From Saccharothrix sp. (GTDB lineage: Bacteria > Actinomycetota > Actinomycetes > Mycobacteriales > Pseudonocardiaceae): a stretch of DNA of 64,000 bases. Shown here one piece after another: positions 17,184 through 25,094 of the stretch (its first letter is position 1; every line of letters begins with the position of its first letter). The notes beneath the pieces are model-generated. The model was not told the origin of the DNA. It ran no database searches and saw only the letters and a program-made list of their open reading frames with translations. Position numbers and translations under genes: made by a program. The stretch covers positions 723,158-787,157 of the forward strand of contig NZ_JAPSLK010000001.1 in NCBI RefSeq assembly GCF_031180885.1. The letters are read 5' to 3'.

Positions 17184-17932
17184 CCCCGCCGTACGGGCAG
17201 TTGCGCGAGGTCACGCCGTTCGCGTCGGTCGTGCTCGCGGAGAACCCGGGCGTGATGACCCTTGAAGGCACGAACACGTGGCTGCTGCGCGCGCCGGGCG
17301 CGGAGTCGTGCGTGGTGGTCGACCCGGGTCCGCTGGACCGGGCGCACCTGGAGCGGGTGGCCTCGTTCGGGCCGGTCGACGTGGTCCTGCTGACCCACGG
17401 GCACCACGACCACTCGGAGGGGGCGGCGGAGTTCGGCCGGTTGGTCGGCGCGCCCGTGCGGGCCGGGAACCCGGCGCTGGGCTCCGCCATCGCGGGCGGG
17501 GAGGTGGTGGTCGGCGGCGGGCTGGAGATCCGGGTCGTGGCCACGCCCGGCCACACCGACGACTCGCTGAGCTTCCTGGTCGAGGACGCCGTGCTGACCG
17601 GCGACACCATCCTCGGGCGCGGCACCACCGTGCTGGACGGCAAGCTGCGGGACTACCTGGAGTCGCTCAAGGTCCTCGCCGACCTGCCGCCCGGGACGAC
17701 CGTCCTGCCCGGCCACGGTCCCGAGCTGCCCGACGCGAGCACGGTCGCGCGGGCGTACCTCGCGCACCGGGAGGAGCGGTTGGCGCAGGTCCGGGCGGCG
17801 GTCGAGCGGCTCGGCGGCGAACCGACCGCGCGCGAGGTGGTCGAGGTCGTGTACGCGGACGTCGACCGGTCGCTGTGGCCGGCCGCAGAGTGGTCGGTGA
17901 ACGCGCAGCTGGAGTACCTACGCGACGCCTGA
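17180..17932 (+). CDS. Metallo-beta-lactamase-fold hydrolase (Rv3677c-like)
   Basis: The 250-residue protein starts at GTG 17180 with a GTGA overlap to the NUDIX gene. The metal motif THGHHDHSEG lies near residues 73-82, followed by TPGHTDDSLSF, TGDTILGRG and LPGHGPEL. This is the glyoxalase II/LACTB2-like group, which acts on thioesters or nucleic acids. M. tuberculosis Rv3677c occupies the same place. The final codons (NAQLEYLRDA) lie in a 53-bp segment that is repeated 184 bp downstream, around a hairpin element. Confidence 0.9.
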   Translation: MTPPYGQLREVTPFASVVLAENPGVMTLEGTNTWLLRAPGAESCVVVDPGPLDRAHLERVASFGPVDVVLLTHGHHDHSEGAAEFGRLVGAPVRAGNPALGSAIAGGEVVVGGGLEIRVVATPGHTDDSLSFLVEDAVLTGDTILGRGTTVLDGKLRDYLESLKVLADLPPGTTVLPGHGPELPDASTVARAYLAHREERLAQVRAAVERLGGEPTAREVVEVVYADVDRSLWPAAEWSVNAQLEYLRDA

Positions 17933-18131
17933 GGGGTTGTCGATCACTGTGTTCGATGGCCGCGACTTCGTCGCGGCGGCGAGGCCGCCCTGGGGGTCGG
18001 CTTGTCGCGCCGCGTTTCCCGCCGATCGAAAAACGTGATCGGCGGGAAAGGCGGCGCGACAAGCCGACGGCGGCCTCGCGGTGAACGCGCAGCTGGAGTA
18101 CCTACGCCACGCCTGACGGGTTGTCGATCAC
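17895..18131. repeat. 53-bp direct duplication flanking a hairpin element
   Basis: Bases 17895-17947 and 18079-18131 match at 51 of 53 positions, 184 bp apart. The first copy holds the 3' end of the MBL-fold gene; the second holds the 3' end of the convergent SnoaL-like gene. Each copy alone would encode the ends of both genes (VIDNPSGVA on the minus strand in both). The two mismatches are synonymous on the minus strand. Confidence 0.9.
17954..18080. repeat. Hairpin element, copy 1
   Basis: The core arms 17996-18027 and 18037-18068 are complementary at 31 of 32 positions around the loop GAAAAACGT. A smaller hairpin CGCGAC/GTCGCG lies near the left end, and GAGGCCGCC pairs with GGCGGCCTC further out. 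It is 3' to both flanking convergent genes and could act as a bidirectional terminator. Confidence 0.85.
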
Positions 18132-18392
18132 GTACCGCCAGCCGTCGGGGCCGCGACGGGCCACGTCGGTGGCGGTGCCGGTGATCTCGCCCAGCCGCCA
18201 GTCGACCACGAGCAGGGCGATGTCGCCGTTGACCAGGATCTTGCGCGGGCTCACCTCCATCTTGGCGTCGAGCTTGAGGTGCCCGTCGAGGACTTCGGGC
18301 TCGGCGCCGGGTTCGTAGAGGGACGACGGGTCGCCCTCGTTGAACAGCTTCGCGAACAGGGCGGGCAGTTCGTGCGGGGTCTGTGCGGGCAT
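18102..18392 (-). CDS. SnoaL/DUF4440-like small protein
   Basis: The 96-residue protein (MPAQTPHELPALFAKLFNEG, then DPSSLYEPGAEPEVLDG) reads like the YybH/DUF4440 branch of the NTF2-like fold. Such proteins often regulate or isomerise small ligands, but no catalytic residue can be named. ATG 18392 was chosen over an upstream ATG at 18425 because family members begin near this point. It diverges from the HxlR regulator, which may control it. Its last nine codons lie in the downstream copy of the 53-bp duplication. Confidence 0.75.
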   Translation of the reverse strand: MPAQTPHELPALFAKLFNEGDPSSLYEPGAEPEVLDGHLKLDAKMEVSPRKILVNGDIALLVVDWRLGEITGTATDVARRGPDGWRYVIDNPSGVA

Positions 18393-18417
18393 GGCATCGA
18401 CGCTAGGGAGGCGTTTC

Positions 18418-18888
18418 GTGGCCAACCAAACGGTGAGTTACCTGGCGGTCGACCGGCCGACGCCGGAGTGCCCGGTCGAGATCACCTTGCACGCGCTGCG
18501 GGGGCGGTGGACGACGTTGGTGGTGCGGGAACTGCTCGGCGGTCCCCGCACCTACAGCGAGTTGGCGGCGGCGCTGGCCGTGTCGGACAAGGTGCTCACC
18601 GACCGGTTGGCGCAGTTGGTGGAATGCGGAGTGGTGGAGCGGTCGCGGGTGGCCGGGTGGCCGTCGCGGGTGAGCTATGCCCTGACCCCGCGCGGGCGGG
18701 CGTTGCGCGGGGTGCTGGACGCGCTGTGGAGTGGGGGTCAGTGGACCGTGCGTAGCGGCACGACCAGGTACTTCAGCTCGATGCCGTCGTCGGCCGGCGG
18801 CGCGGTCAGGACTGTCGACCGCAAGCCGTCCTGGATGCGCAGCTCCACCCGCCGGCCGCTGAACGCCTTGAGCGCGTCGGCCAGGTAG
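18418..18888 (+). CDS. HxlR-family transcriptional regulator with extended tail
   Basis: From GTG 18418 the first 110 residues match HxlR winged-helix regulators: CPVEITLHALRGRWTTLVVR, ELLGGPRTYSELAAALA, TDRLAQLVECGVVERS, YALTPRGRALRGVLDAL. These regulators bind promoter DNA and often respond to redox or aldehydes. It diverges from the SnoaL-like gene by about 25 bp, its likely target. The last 50 or so residues (from SGGQWTVRSGTTRYFSSMPS) are read antisense to the 3' end of the beta-clamp gene and have no family match. The original stop was probably lost. Confidence 0.8.
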   Translation: MANQTVSYLAVDRPTPECPVEITLHALRGRWTTLVVRELLGGPRTYSELAAALAVSDKVLTDRLAQLVECGVVERSRVAGWPSRVSYALTPRGRALRGVLDALWSGGQWTVRSGTTRYFSSMPSSAGGAVRTVDRKPSWMRSSTRRPLNALSASAR

Positions 18889-19838
18889 CGCGCCTGGAAG
18901 GTCTTGGTCACCCGGTTGCCCTCGGTGGTGGCCTTGACCGACTCCTCGGACTCGCCGGTCTGCGGGTCGCTGCCCCGGACGCGCAGCTCGGAATCCTCCA
19001 CGTGCAGCGTCACGGACCCGTGCGGGCCGGAGTAGGGGGTTGCCCTCCTCACGGCGCCGGCCAGGGCGTCCGCCTCCACAACCACGGTGCTGTCGATGAT
19101 GGCCTCCAGCAGTGTGCGGGCTCGGTCGTCGGGGAACGGGGCGGCCAGGAGCGCGGTGCTGACACTGCCGCCCGGCCAGGACAGGGCGATGCGATCTTCG
19201 TCGGCGTGGATGGTCACGACAGTGTGCTGGGGAAGGCGCGACACGTCAGCCATCAGGGCGGCCGGAGCCAGGACGTTCAGGGAACCTTCAGGCGACCACG
19301 GGACGGTCGCGTACGCCATCCGGTAGCGGTCCGTGGCGATCAGCTCGACGTGCCGGTCGGTGCCGGTCATCCGGATGCCGGTGAAGATCGGGAGGACGTC
19401 GTCCTTGGAGGTCGCGCTGGCCACCGGGACCAGGGCGGCTTCGAGGACGTCCGAGGGGATCGCGCCGGCCTTCGGGGGCAGCGGCGGGATGCCCGGGTGG
19501 GTGGCGAGGTCGAGCAGCGGGAGGGCGAAGCGGGCTGTGGTGGTGCGGATCGCCAGCCGGGAACCCTCGACGACCAGCCGGACCTGCGGGTCGTCCAGGC
19601 CGCGCAGGGTGTCGGCGAACGGCTTGGCGGGGACGAGCGCCGCGCCGTCGGTGTGCGTGGTGGCGGGCCGGTGCAGCCGCACGGCCCGCTCCCGGTCGCT
19701 GCCCGCGAGTTCCACCCCTGTCCCGTCGGCGCGCAGCACGAGGCCCGCGAGGACGGGATCGAGCACCTGGGTGGGCAGCAGGCGGGCCACCTCGGTGGCG
19801 GCGGCGGCCAGCTCGGTGGTGGTCGCGGTCAGGTCCAT
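18738..19838 (-). CDS. DNA polymerase III beta-subunit (sliding clamp) paralogue
   Basis: The 366-residue protein from ATG 19838 (MDLTATTTELAAAATEVARL) has the three-domain layout of DnaN: PVLAGLVLRADG, FALPLLDLATHPGIPPLP, FTGIRMTGTDRHVELIATDR, and a C-terminal end ELKYLVVPLRTVH. The end resembles the DnaN C-terminal pattern 'YLVMPxR'. Sliding clamps tether polymerases to DNA. The chromosomal dnaN normally lies between dnaA and recF, so this is an extra copy. Several actinobacteria carry a second clamp of unknown role. An ATG at 19892 would add 18 residues that do not match the family. Confidence 0.85.
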   Translation of the reverse strand: MDLTATTTELAAAATEVARLLPTQVLDPVLAGLVLRADGTGVELAGSDRERAVRLHRPATTHTDGAALVPAKPFADTLRGLDDPQVRLVVEGSRLAIRTTTARFALPLLDLATHPGIPPLPPKAGAIPSDVLEAALVPVASATSKDDVLPIFTGIRMTGTDRHVELIATDRYRMAYATVPWSPEGSLNVLAPAALMADVSRLPQHTVVTIHADEDRIALSWPGGSVSTALLAAPFPDDRARTLLEAIIDSTVVVEADALAGAVRRATPYSGPHGSVTLHVEDSELRVRGSDPQTGESEESVKATTEGNRVTKTFQARYLADALKAFSGRRVELRIQDGLRSTVLTAPPADDGIELKYLVVPLRTVH

Positions 19839-19921
19839 GTCGAGGACCGTATCCGCGACCACCGACAATTCCGGGCGGTCGGCTGAGGACACGAACGGGT
19901 GAACCCGGGTGGAGCGGCGGG

Positions 19922-21160
19922 TCAGCGCCCGACCAGGGCCAGCTCATCCTTGCTGGGCAGCGGCGCGCCGGCCGCCACCGTGCGGCGGAACGCCCACACC
20001 AGGGCCGCGATCAGCAGGCCCGCGCCGGCCGCCGCCACGAACGCCGTGCCGGTGCCGTGCGACTCGACGAGCTGACCGCTGAGCGACTGTCCGATCGCCA
20101 GCCCCACGGTCACCGCCGTCACGACCCACCCGAACGCCTCGGTGGCCGTGCCCGCCGGCGCGACCTGCTCGATCGCCTCCGAGTGGGTGGTGGCCTGCGG
20201 GGTGATCAGGGTGCCCACGACCAGCAGCGCCGCGCCCAAGCCGATCAGCGTCGTCGGGACCGCGAGCAGCAGCGACAGCAGCGCGAACCCGCCCAGCAGC
20301 ACCGGCAGCCGCAGGTGCATGGCCCGCGGGAACGGGCGCATCGCGTACAGCACGCCGAACAGCACCGAGCTGACCGACCACAGGCTCAGCAGCAGACCGC
20401 CCAGGCCGACGTGACCGGCGTTGGCGGCGGCGGCCGGGACGGCGACCTCGATGAACCCGATCGTCACACCGAACCCGAGCGCCGCCAGCGCGACCGTCCG
20501 CATGCCCGGCGACGCCAGCGCGCCCAGCAGGCTGCGCTGCGCCGGCGACGGCCGCACGCCGCGCACGGTCGGGTTCAGGGCGAACCACAGCGCGCCGACG
20601 ACCATGGACGCCGCGCCGACGACCACACCGGTGCCCGCCCACGGCGCCGCGACGAGCAGGCCGGACAGACCCGGTCCGAGGATGAAGAAGACCTCCATGC
20701 TGATCGCCTCGTAGGCGTACCCGGCCAGCCGCGCCGACCCCGGCGGCAGCATGTGCGCCCACAGCGCCCGCGACGCGGAACCCACCATCGGCTCGGTGAA
20801 CCCGACCGCGAAGGCCAGCGGAACCAGGACCGCGAGCGCGGCGCCGGCCTCGACGGCCGTCACGGCGAGCGTCACGAACACCGCGAACAGGCTCACCGCG
20901 GTCAGCAGCGGCCGGGTGGGGCCGAGGCGGTCCATCAGCCTGCCCTGCACGATCGACCCGACCGCGACACCGACCAGGGACGTCGCGGACACCAGGCCCG
21001 CCGCCGCGAACGAGCCCGTCTCGCGCTGCACGTAGAGCAGCAGCGACAGGCCGACCATCGCGATGGGCAGCCGGGCGAGCAGCGACGCGACCACGGGGCC
21101 GCGCATGCCGGGGGTGGTCAGGGCGGTGCGGTAGTCGGAGAGGCGGGCAGAGTGGGACAT
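19922..21160 (-). CDS. MFS transporter (drug exporter-like)
   Basis: The 412-residue protein starts at ATG 21160 and has 12 hydrophobic segments. The MFS motif A appears as QGRLMDRLGPTRPLL after the second helix. A second half begins near residue 210 (GMRTVALAALGFGVTIGFIE). The substrate is not predictable. A perfect 16-bp palindrome lies just upstream, so expression is probably under a local or distant repressor. No obvious ribosome site precedes the ATG, which suggests a leaderless message. Confidence 0.85.
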   Translation of the reverse strand: MSHSARLSDYRTALTTPGMRGPVVASLLARLPIAMVGLSLLLYVQRETGSFAAAGLVSATSLVGVAVGSIVQGRLMDRLGPTRPLLTAVSLFAVFVTLAVTAVEAGAALAVLVPLAFAVGFTEPMVGSASRALWAHMLPPGSARLAGYAYEAISMEVFFILGPGLSGLLVAAPWAGTGVVVGAASMVVGALWFALNPTVRGVRPSPAQRSLLGALASPGMRTVALAALGFGVTIGFIEVAVPAAAANAGHVGLGGLLLSLWSVSSVLFGVLYAMRPFPRAMHLRLPVLLGGFALLSLLLAVPTTLIGLGAALLVVGTLITPQATTHSEAIEQVAPAGTATEAFGWVVTAVTVGLAIGQSLSGQLVESHGTGTAFVAAAGAGLLIAALVWAFRRTVAAGAPLPSKDELALVGR

Positions 21161-21196
21161 GCGTACCAGTATGCAGGCTTTGGTACGCGCGTACCA
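21161..21196. promoter_or_regulatory. Palindromic operator upstream of the MFS gene
   Basis: TGGTACGCGCGTACCA (21181-21196) is a perfect 16-bp palindrome and GCGTACCA at 21161-21168 repeats one half-site. Its position directly before the transporter start fits a repressor operator. No regulator gene adjoins the transporter. Confidence 0.55.
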
Positions 21197-21244
21197 GCTT
21201 TTTGCCGGTTAGGCCGGTCACCAGCGGGGCGAAGGTTGCGGTTC

Positions 21245-21537
21245 GGTCACAACAATGGGATGACCGGGTGAAACCATGCAACGGAACCGCTGAACAGCGG
21301 GTCCTTGAGGGTGAATCCGCTTGAGTTTCGGGGGGACTGCCGTGCGATCGTGGAACTTGCGCCCGCTGACCGGTTTTGGTCGAGGTCAGAGGGGGTAACC
21401 AGACCTCCTTCCGGTGCCAGAGGGTCGGGGCCTGCGGGTACCGGATGTGTGGAGAAGCGCGGACTGTCGGGGGATGGGCCGCGCACACGACAAGACCGGT
21501 GCGCCGCGTCGGGGGCGGCGCCCGGTCTTGTTGTGCT
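21245..21537 (+). ncRNA. Candidate structured non-coding RNA ending in a strong terminator
   Basis: The 572-bp gap between the MFS and Crp genes has no supported protein gene. It contains short hairpins, for example GAGGTC/GACCTC around 21382-21407 and CCGGTGCC/GGTACCGG around 21411-21443. It ends in a long hairpin followed by TTGTGCTGTG. This suggests an independent plus-strand RNA. I see no match to a named RNA family and no convincing promoter. Confidence 0.3.
21490..21531 (+). terminator. Strong GC-rich hairpin terminator
   Basis: ACAAGACCGG (21490-21499) pairs with CCGGTCTTGT (21522-21531); inside, GCGCCGC (21501-21507) pairs with GCGGCGC (21515-21521). A T/G-rich run follows on the plus strand. 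Confidence 0.75.
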
Positions 21538-21542
21538 GTGCC

Positions 21543-21671
21543 TGATGGCGCGACTGGCGTCGCGCGGCTCGGGCCGTCTGAAAGTCGGCTCATCGCGCCG
21601 CGTTTCCCGCCGATCGAAAAGCGTGATCGCCGGGAAAGGCGACGCGACAAGCCGACGCGGCCCTCGCGGGT
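21543..21671. repeat. Hairpin element, copy 2
   Basis: Arms 21584-21615 and 21625-21656 flank the loop GAAAAGCGT, with a few mismatches. The smaller left hairpin is kept as GCGCGAC/CGTCGCGC. It lies about 60 bp beyond the crp stop. Confidence 0.8.
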
Positions 21672-21732
21672 GAAGAGCCGCCCCGCGGGCGGCTCCGGGG
21701 AGCTGGCTGCCGGCGCGCGCCAGCTGGTGCGC

Positions 21733-22407
21733 CTACCTCGCCCGTCGCGCCAGGCGCTCGGGGTCCAGGATCAGGACGCTCTTGCCCTCCAGTCGGAGCC
21801 AGCCGCGGTGGGCGAAGTCGGCCAGGGCCTTGTTCACCGTCTCGCGCGACGCGCCCACGAACTGCGCGATCTCCTCCTGGGTCAGGTCGTGCGTGACCCG
21901 CAGCAGCCCCGCCTCCTGGCTGCCGAACCGCTGCGCCAGCTGGAGCAGGGCCTTCGCCACGCGGCCGGGCACGTCGGTGAAGATCAGGTCCGCCAGCATG
22001 GAGTTCGTCCGGCGCAGGCGGCGCGCCAGGGCGCGCAGCAGCTGCTCGGCGATCTCCGGCCGGTTCGTGATCCACTGCCGCAGCGCGGGCCGGTCCATGC
22101 TCACCGCGCGCACCTCGGTCACCGTCGTGGCGGTGGACGTGCGGGGGCCGGGGTCGAAGATCGACAGCTCGCCGAACATGTCGGACGGTCCGAAGATCCC
22201 CAGCAGGTTCTCCCGGCCGTCGGGCGACTTGCGGCCGATCTTCACCTTGCCGGACTGGATGATGTAGAGCCGGTCACCCGGCTCGCCTTCCGCGAAGATC
22301 ACATGGCCACGCGGGAATTCAACGGACTCCAGCGTCTGCGCCAGTGCCTCCGCTGCCGCCGGTTCAACCCCTTGGAAGATGCCCGCGCGGGCCAGGGTCT
22401 CGTCCAC
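21733..22407 (-). CDS. crp: Crp/Fnr-family global regulator (Crp/GlxR type)
   Basis: The 224-residue protein starts at GTG 22407, with AGGAGGGA upstream. A cyclic-nucleotide-binding domain contains [16 protein letters not shown] and [19 protein letters not shown], the FGELx-n-RTATV-type cAMP pocket. A long dimer helix and the winged HTH ([24 protein letters not shown]) follow. This matches M. tuberculosis Crp (Rv3676) and corynebacterial GlxR, cAMP-responsive global regulators. The divergent distance to nth and the neighbours agree with the mycobacterial order. A hairpin element lies just beyond its 3' end. Confidence 0.95.
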   Translation of the reverse strand: MDETLARAGIFQGVEPAAAEALAQTLESVEFPRGHVIFAEGEPGDRLYIIQSGKVKIGRKSPDGRENLLGIFGPSDMFGELSIFDPGPRTSTATTVTEVRAVSMDRPALRQWITNRPEIAEQLLRALARRLRRTNSMLADLIFTDVPGRVAKALLQLAQRFGSQEAGLLRVTHDLTQEEIAQFVGASRETVNKALADFAHRGWLRLEGKSVLILDPERLARRAR

Positions 22408-22599
22408 CTCGTCCCTCCTGTCGACGCGACGGTCGAGTGCGTTCCGCCTTCTGGCGGATCGGCGCGCTGCCGTCGATCACTGAGTGCAGTCTAAGGGGTG
22501 TGTCGTGGATCGCCTCCCGGCGCGCCGTGCGACCAACCCCGGACAGCCCGATAAGGCCCGCCGGGTGTGCCCCGCGGGCCTCGCCGGTCCGTGCCGGCG

Positions 22600-22851
22600 C
22601 TAGCGGCGGGTGCGCCGCTGACGCAGGTTCCTGGCACGACCGCCCAGCCGGCGCAGCCGGAACAGCTCCAGCGCGCGGCCGATGCCGTGCCCGTAGAGCG
22701 CCCTGACCTCGTCGGGGCGCGCCGACTCCAGGAACTCCTCGACCTCGTCCTCCTGGACGGCGACGTGGCGGAGACGAGCTTCAACGCGCTCCATGAAGAG
22801 CGCGAAGAACATGATCACGATCGGAACGGCGATGACGAACCAGGCAGTCAT
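22600..22851 (-). CDS. Small membrane protein of unknown function
   Basis: The 83-residue protein from ATG 22851 has one N-terminal membrane helix ([20 protein letters not shown]), then an acidic helix and a strongly basic tail ([19 protein letters not shown]). It lies between crp and nth and is transcribed away from nth. Similar short proteins occur at this place in related actinobacteria, but I know no function for them. The basic tail could contact nucleic acid or phospholipid heads. Confidence 0.7.
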   Translation of the reverse strand: MTAWFVIAVPIVIMFFALFMERVEARLRHVAVQEDEVEEFLESARPDEVRALYGHGIGRALELFRLRRLGGRARNLRQRRTRR

Positions 22852-23070
22852 GATGGCTCCGATCCTTGCGCATCCCCCGGGGCGCGCGTGCGAGGGGGTA
22901 ACTTCGGCGTGTCGAGTCCGTCGTTGTATGAGGTGGACGTGCGCCCGGCCCCGCCGGTTGCGTCCCTCGTGCCTTCTGCTTGCCGACTACCCATGGTTGA
23001 GTTTGGCCAATCAAATGGTGCGCTCGCGATGCCGAGTCCGCCCGTCGAGCGCGCGGGTAGCCTTTTGGCC

Positions 23071-23838
23071 ATGGCAGCGCGCGCGGTGACGAAGGTTGAG
23101 ACTCCGCTTGGTCGTACGCGCAGGGCGCGCAAGATGGTTCGACTGCTGGAGACCGGGTACCCGGACGCCCATTGCGAGTTGGACTTCACCAACCCGTTGG
23201 AGTTGCTGGTCGCGGTCGTCCTGTCCGCCCAGACCACCGACGTCCGCGTGAACCAAGTCACACCCGCTCTGTTCCAGCGCTACCGCAAGGCCGCCGACTA
23301 CGCCTCAGCCGACCGCACCGAGCTGGAGGAGTACATCCGCCCCACCGGCTTCTACCGGAACAAGGCCACCTCGTTGATCGGCCTCGGCTCCGCCCTGGTC
23401 GAACGGTTCGGCGGGGAGGTGCCCGGGAAGCTCGCCGACCTGGTCACGCTGCCCGGCGTCGGCCGCAAGACCGCCAACGTGGTGCTGGGCGACGCGTTCG
23501 GCGTGCCCGGGATCACCGTGGACACCCACTTCGGCCGGCTGGTCCGCCGCTGGGGCTGGACCGAGGAGGAGGACCCGGTCAAGGTCGAGCACGCGGTGGG
23601 CAAGCTCGTCGAGCGCCGCGACTGGACCCTCCTGTCGCACCGCACGATCTTCCACGGCCGCCGCGTCTGCCACGCCCGGACGCCCGCGTGCGGCGCGTGC
23701 TTCCTGGCGCCCCAGTGCCCCTCCTACGGCATCGGCCAGGTCGACCCGGTCAAGGCCGAGAAGCTGGTCAAGGGCGAGGAAGCCCCGCACCTGATCGCGC
23801 TGGCCGAACGGGTGCGGTCGGGGGAGAAGCCGGCGTGA
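23071..23838 (+). CDS. nth: Endonuclease III
   Basis: The 255-residue DNA glycosylase/AP lyase starts at ATG 23071; an ATG at 23029 would add 14 residues. The HhH motif [14 protein letters not shown] carries the catalytic lysine, and [14 protein letters not shown] has the catalytic aspartate. The C-terminal [17 protein letters not shown] supplies the four cysteines (Cx6Cx2Cx5C) of the [4Fe-4S] cluster. It removes oxidised pyrimidines in base excision repair. Its stop overlaps the start of the thioredoxin-like gene, as in M. tuberculosis Rv3674c-Rv3673c, so repair and redox genes are co-transcribed. Confidence 0.96.
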   Translation: MAARAVTKVETPLGRTRRARKMVRLLETGYPDAHCELDFTNPLELLVAVVLSAQTTDVRVNQVTPALFQRYRKAADYASADRTELEEYIRPTGFYRNKATSLIGLGSALVERFGGEVPGKLADLVTLPGVGRKTANVVLGDAFGVPGITVDTHFGRLVRRWGWTEEEDPVKVEHAVGKLVERRDWTLLSHRTIFHGRRVCHARTPACGACFLAPQCPSYGIGQVDPVKAEKLVKGEEAPHLIALAERVRSGEKPA

Positions 23839-24419
23839 GTCGGACAGCTCGCTGGGCGGTCGTCGTCCTGGTCCTCGTGGTCGCCGCCGTGGTGGCGCTG
23901 TGGCCGCGCGACGCCGAGCAGCCGGCCGACCGCCCGCAGACCGTCGCAGCCGAAGACCTCGGGCCGATGCGGGAGAAGGCGGCCCTGCCCCCGTGCCCGC
24001 GTGGCGAAGGCGGGCCGTCGGTGCTGCGCGGCGTCACGGCCACCTGCCTGGGTGACGGGCAGCCGGTCGACGTCGCCGCGGCCCTGCCCGGCAAGGCGCT
24101 CGTGAACTTCTGGGCCACCTGGTGCGTTCCCTGTCATGAGGAACTGCGGGTGCTGGACGCCTACGCGCGGCAGCCCGGCGCGGTGCCGGTGCTCACCGTG
24201 CTGGTGCAGAGCAAGGAGGGGGACGGGCTGGAACTGCTGACCAAGCTGGGGGTGCACCTGCCGGCGGTGTTCAGCGACGCGGACGCCGTGCGCCGGGCCC
24301 TGGGGTCGCCGCCGCACCTCCCCAAGAGCTACGTGGTGGGCGCGGACGGCTCGGTCGCCGAGGTGACCCGCTACCCCGTGCTCACCTCCGTGGACCAGGT
24401 GCGCGAGGTGGTCGGATGA
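23835..24419 (+). CDS. TlpA-like membrane-anchored thioredoxin
   Basis: The 194-residue protein from GTG 23835 has an N-terminal anchor ([19 protein letters not shown]) and an extracytoplasmic thioredoxin fold with the active site [14 protein letters not shown] at about residues 93-106. A cis-proline lies in LPKSYVV. Such proteins reduce disulfides outside the membrane, for example in cytochrome c maturation. It overlaps nth upstream and the NUDIX gene downstream by four bases each, giving a tightly coupled operon that matches Rv3674c-Rv3671c. Confidence 0.92.
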   Translation: MSRTARWAVVVLVLVVAAVVALWPRDAEQPADRPQTVAAEDLGPMREKAALPPCPRGEGGPSVLRGVTATCLGDGQPVDVAAALPGKALVNFWATWCVPCHEELRVLDAYARQPGAVPVLTVLVQSKEGDGLELLTKLGVHLPAVFSDADAVRRALGSPPHLPKSYVVGADGSVAEVTRYPVLTSVDQVREVVG

Positions 24420-25078
24420 CCGCCCTGGTGTCGCCGGAGGACGTCCCGGAGTGGATGAGCGGGTTGGTCAAGGCCACCGCCGAGATCGACCACCGGGCGT
24501 TCACCCGGATCTCCCCGCCGCCGGACGGGACGGGCCGCGAGGCCGCCGTGCTGATGCTGTTCGGCGAGGGCCCCGACGGGCCGGACGTGCTGCTGCTGCG
24601 CCGCGCCGACACGCTCGGCTCGCACCCGGGTCAGGTCGCCTTCCCGGGCGGCGCGGCCGACCCGACCGACGACGGACCGGTGGACACGGCGCTGCGCGAG
24701 GCGTTCGAGGAGACCGGTGTGCTGCGCGAGGGCGTGCGGCCGGTGGCGACCCTGCCGAAGCTGTACGTGCCGGTGTCCGGGTTCGTGGTCACGCCGGTCC
24801 TGGCGCACTGGGACGAGCCGTCGCCGGTCGCCCCGGTGGACCCGGCGGAGACCGCGGCCGTGGCGCGGGTGCCGATCGCGCACCTCGCGGACCCGGCGAA
24901 CCGGTTCCGGGTGACCCACTCGTCGGGGTTCGTCGGTCCGGCGTTCTCCGCGCCGGGCATGTTGGTGTGGGGGTTCACCGCGGGCCTGCTCAACGGCCTG
25001 CTCGCGCTCGGTGGCTGGGAAAGGCCGTGGGATGCCACCGATGTGCGCGACCTTGAGCTAGCGTTGCGCGCTACCTGA
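24416..25078 (+). CDS. NUDIX CoA pyrophosphatase-like protein
   Basis: The 220-residue protein from ATG 24416 has GSHPGQVAFPGGAADPTDDG followed by ALREAFEETGVL, the NUDIX box of the YeaB/CoAse group, in which 'HxGQxxFPGG' marks CoA specificity. It probably hydrolyses CoA or derivatives to phosphopantetheine and 3',5'-ADP. The box carries the RExxEE magnesium ligands. It lies 16 bp before the MarP-like protease gene and overlaps the thioredoxin gene, as Rv3672c does. Confidence 0.9.
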   Translation: MTALVSPEDVPEWMSGLVKATAEIDHRAFTRISPPPDGTGREAAVLMLFGEGPDGPDVLLLRRADTLGSHPGQVAFPGGAADPTDDGPVDTALREAFEETGVLREGVRPVATLPKLYVPVSGFVVTPVLAHWDEPSPVAPVDPAETAAVARVPIAHLADPANRFRVTHSSGFVGPAFSAPGMLVWGFTAGLLNGLLALGGWERPWDATDVRDLELALRAT

Positions 25079-25094
25079 CGGAGGGAAGGGCTGC

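Noticed and set aside
18002-18184. Small open frames within the hairpin element copies (MSRRxSRRSK-type)
   Set aside because: The similar peptides arise because the DNA repeat is conserved; the inverted-repeat pairing explains the conservation better than coding.
21305-21673. A 122-codon open frame in the MFS-crp gap
   Set aside because: It runs through the terminator hairpin and the hairpin element and has no family-like segment.
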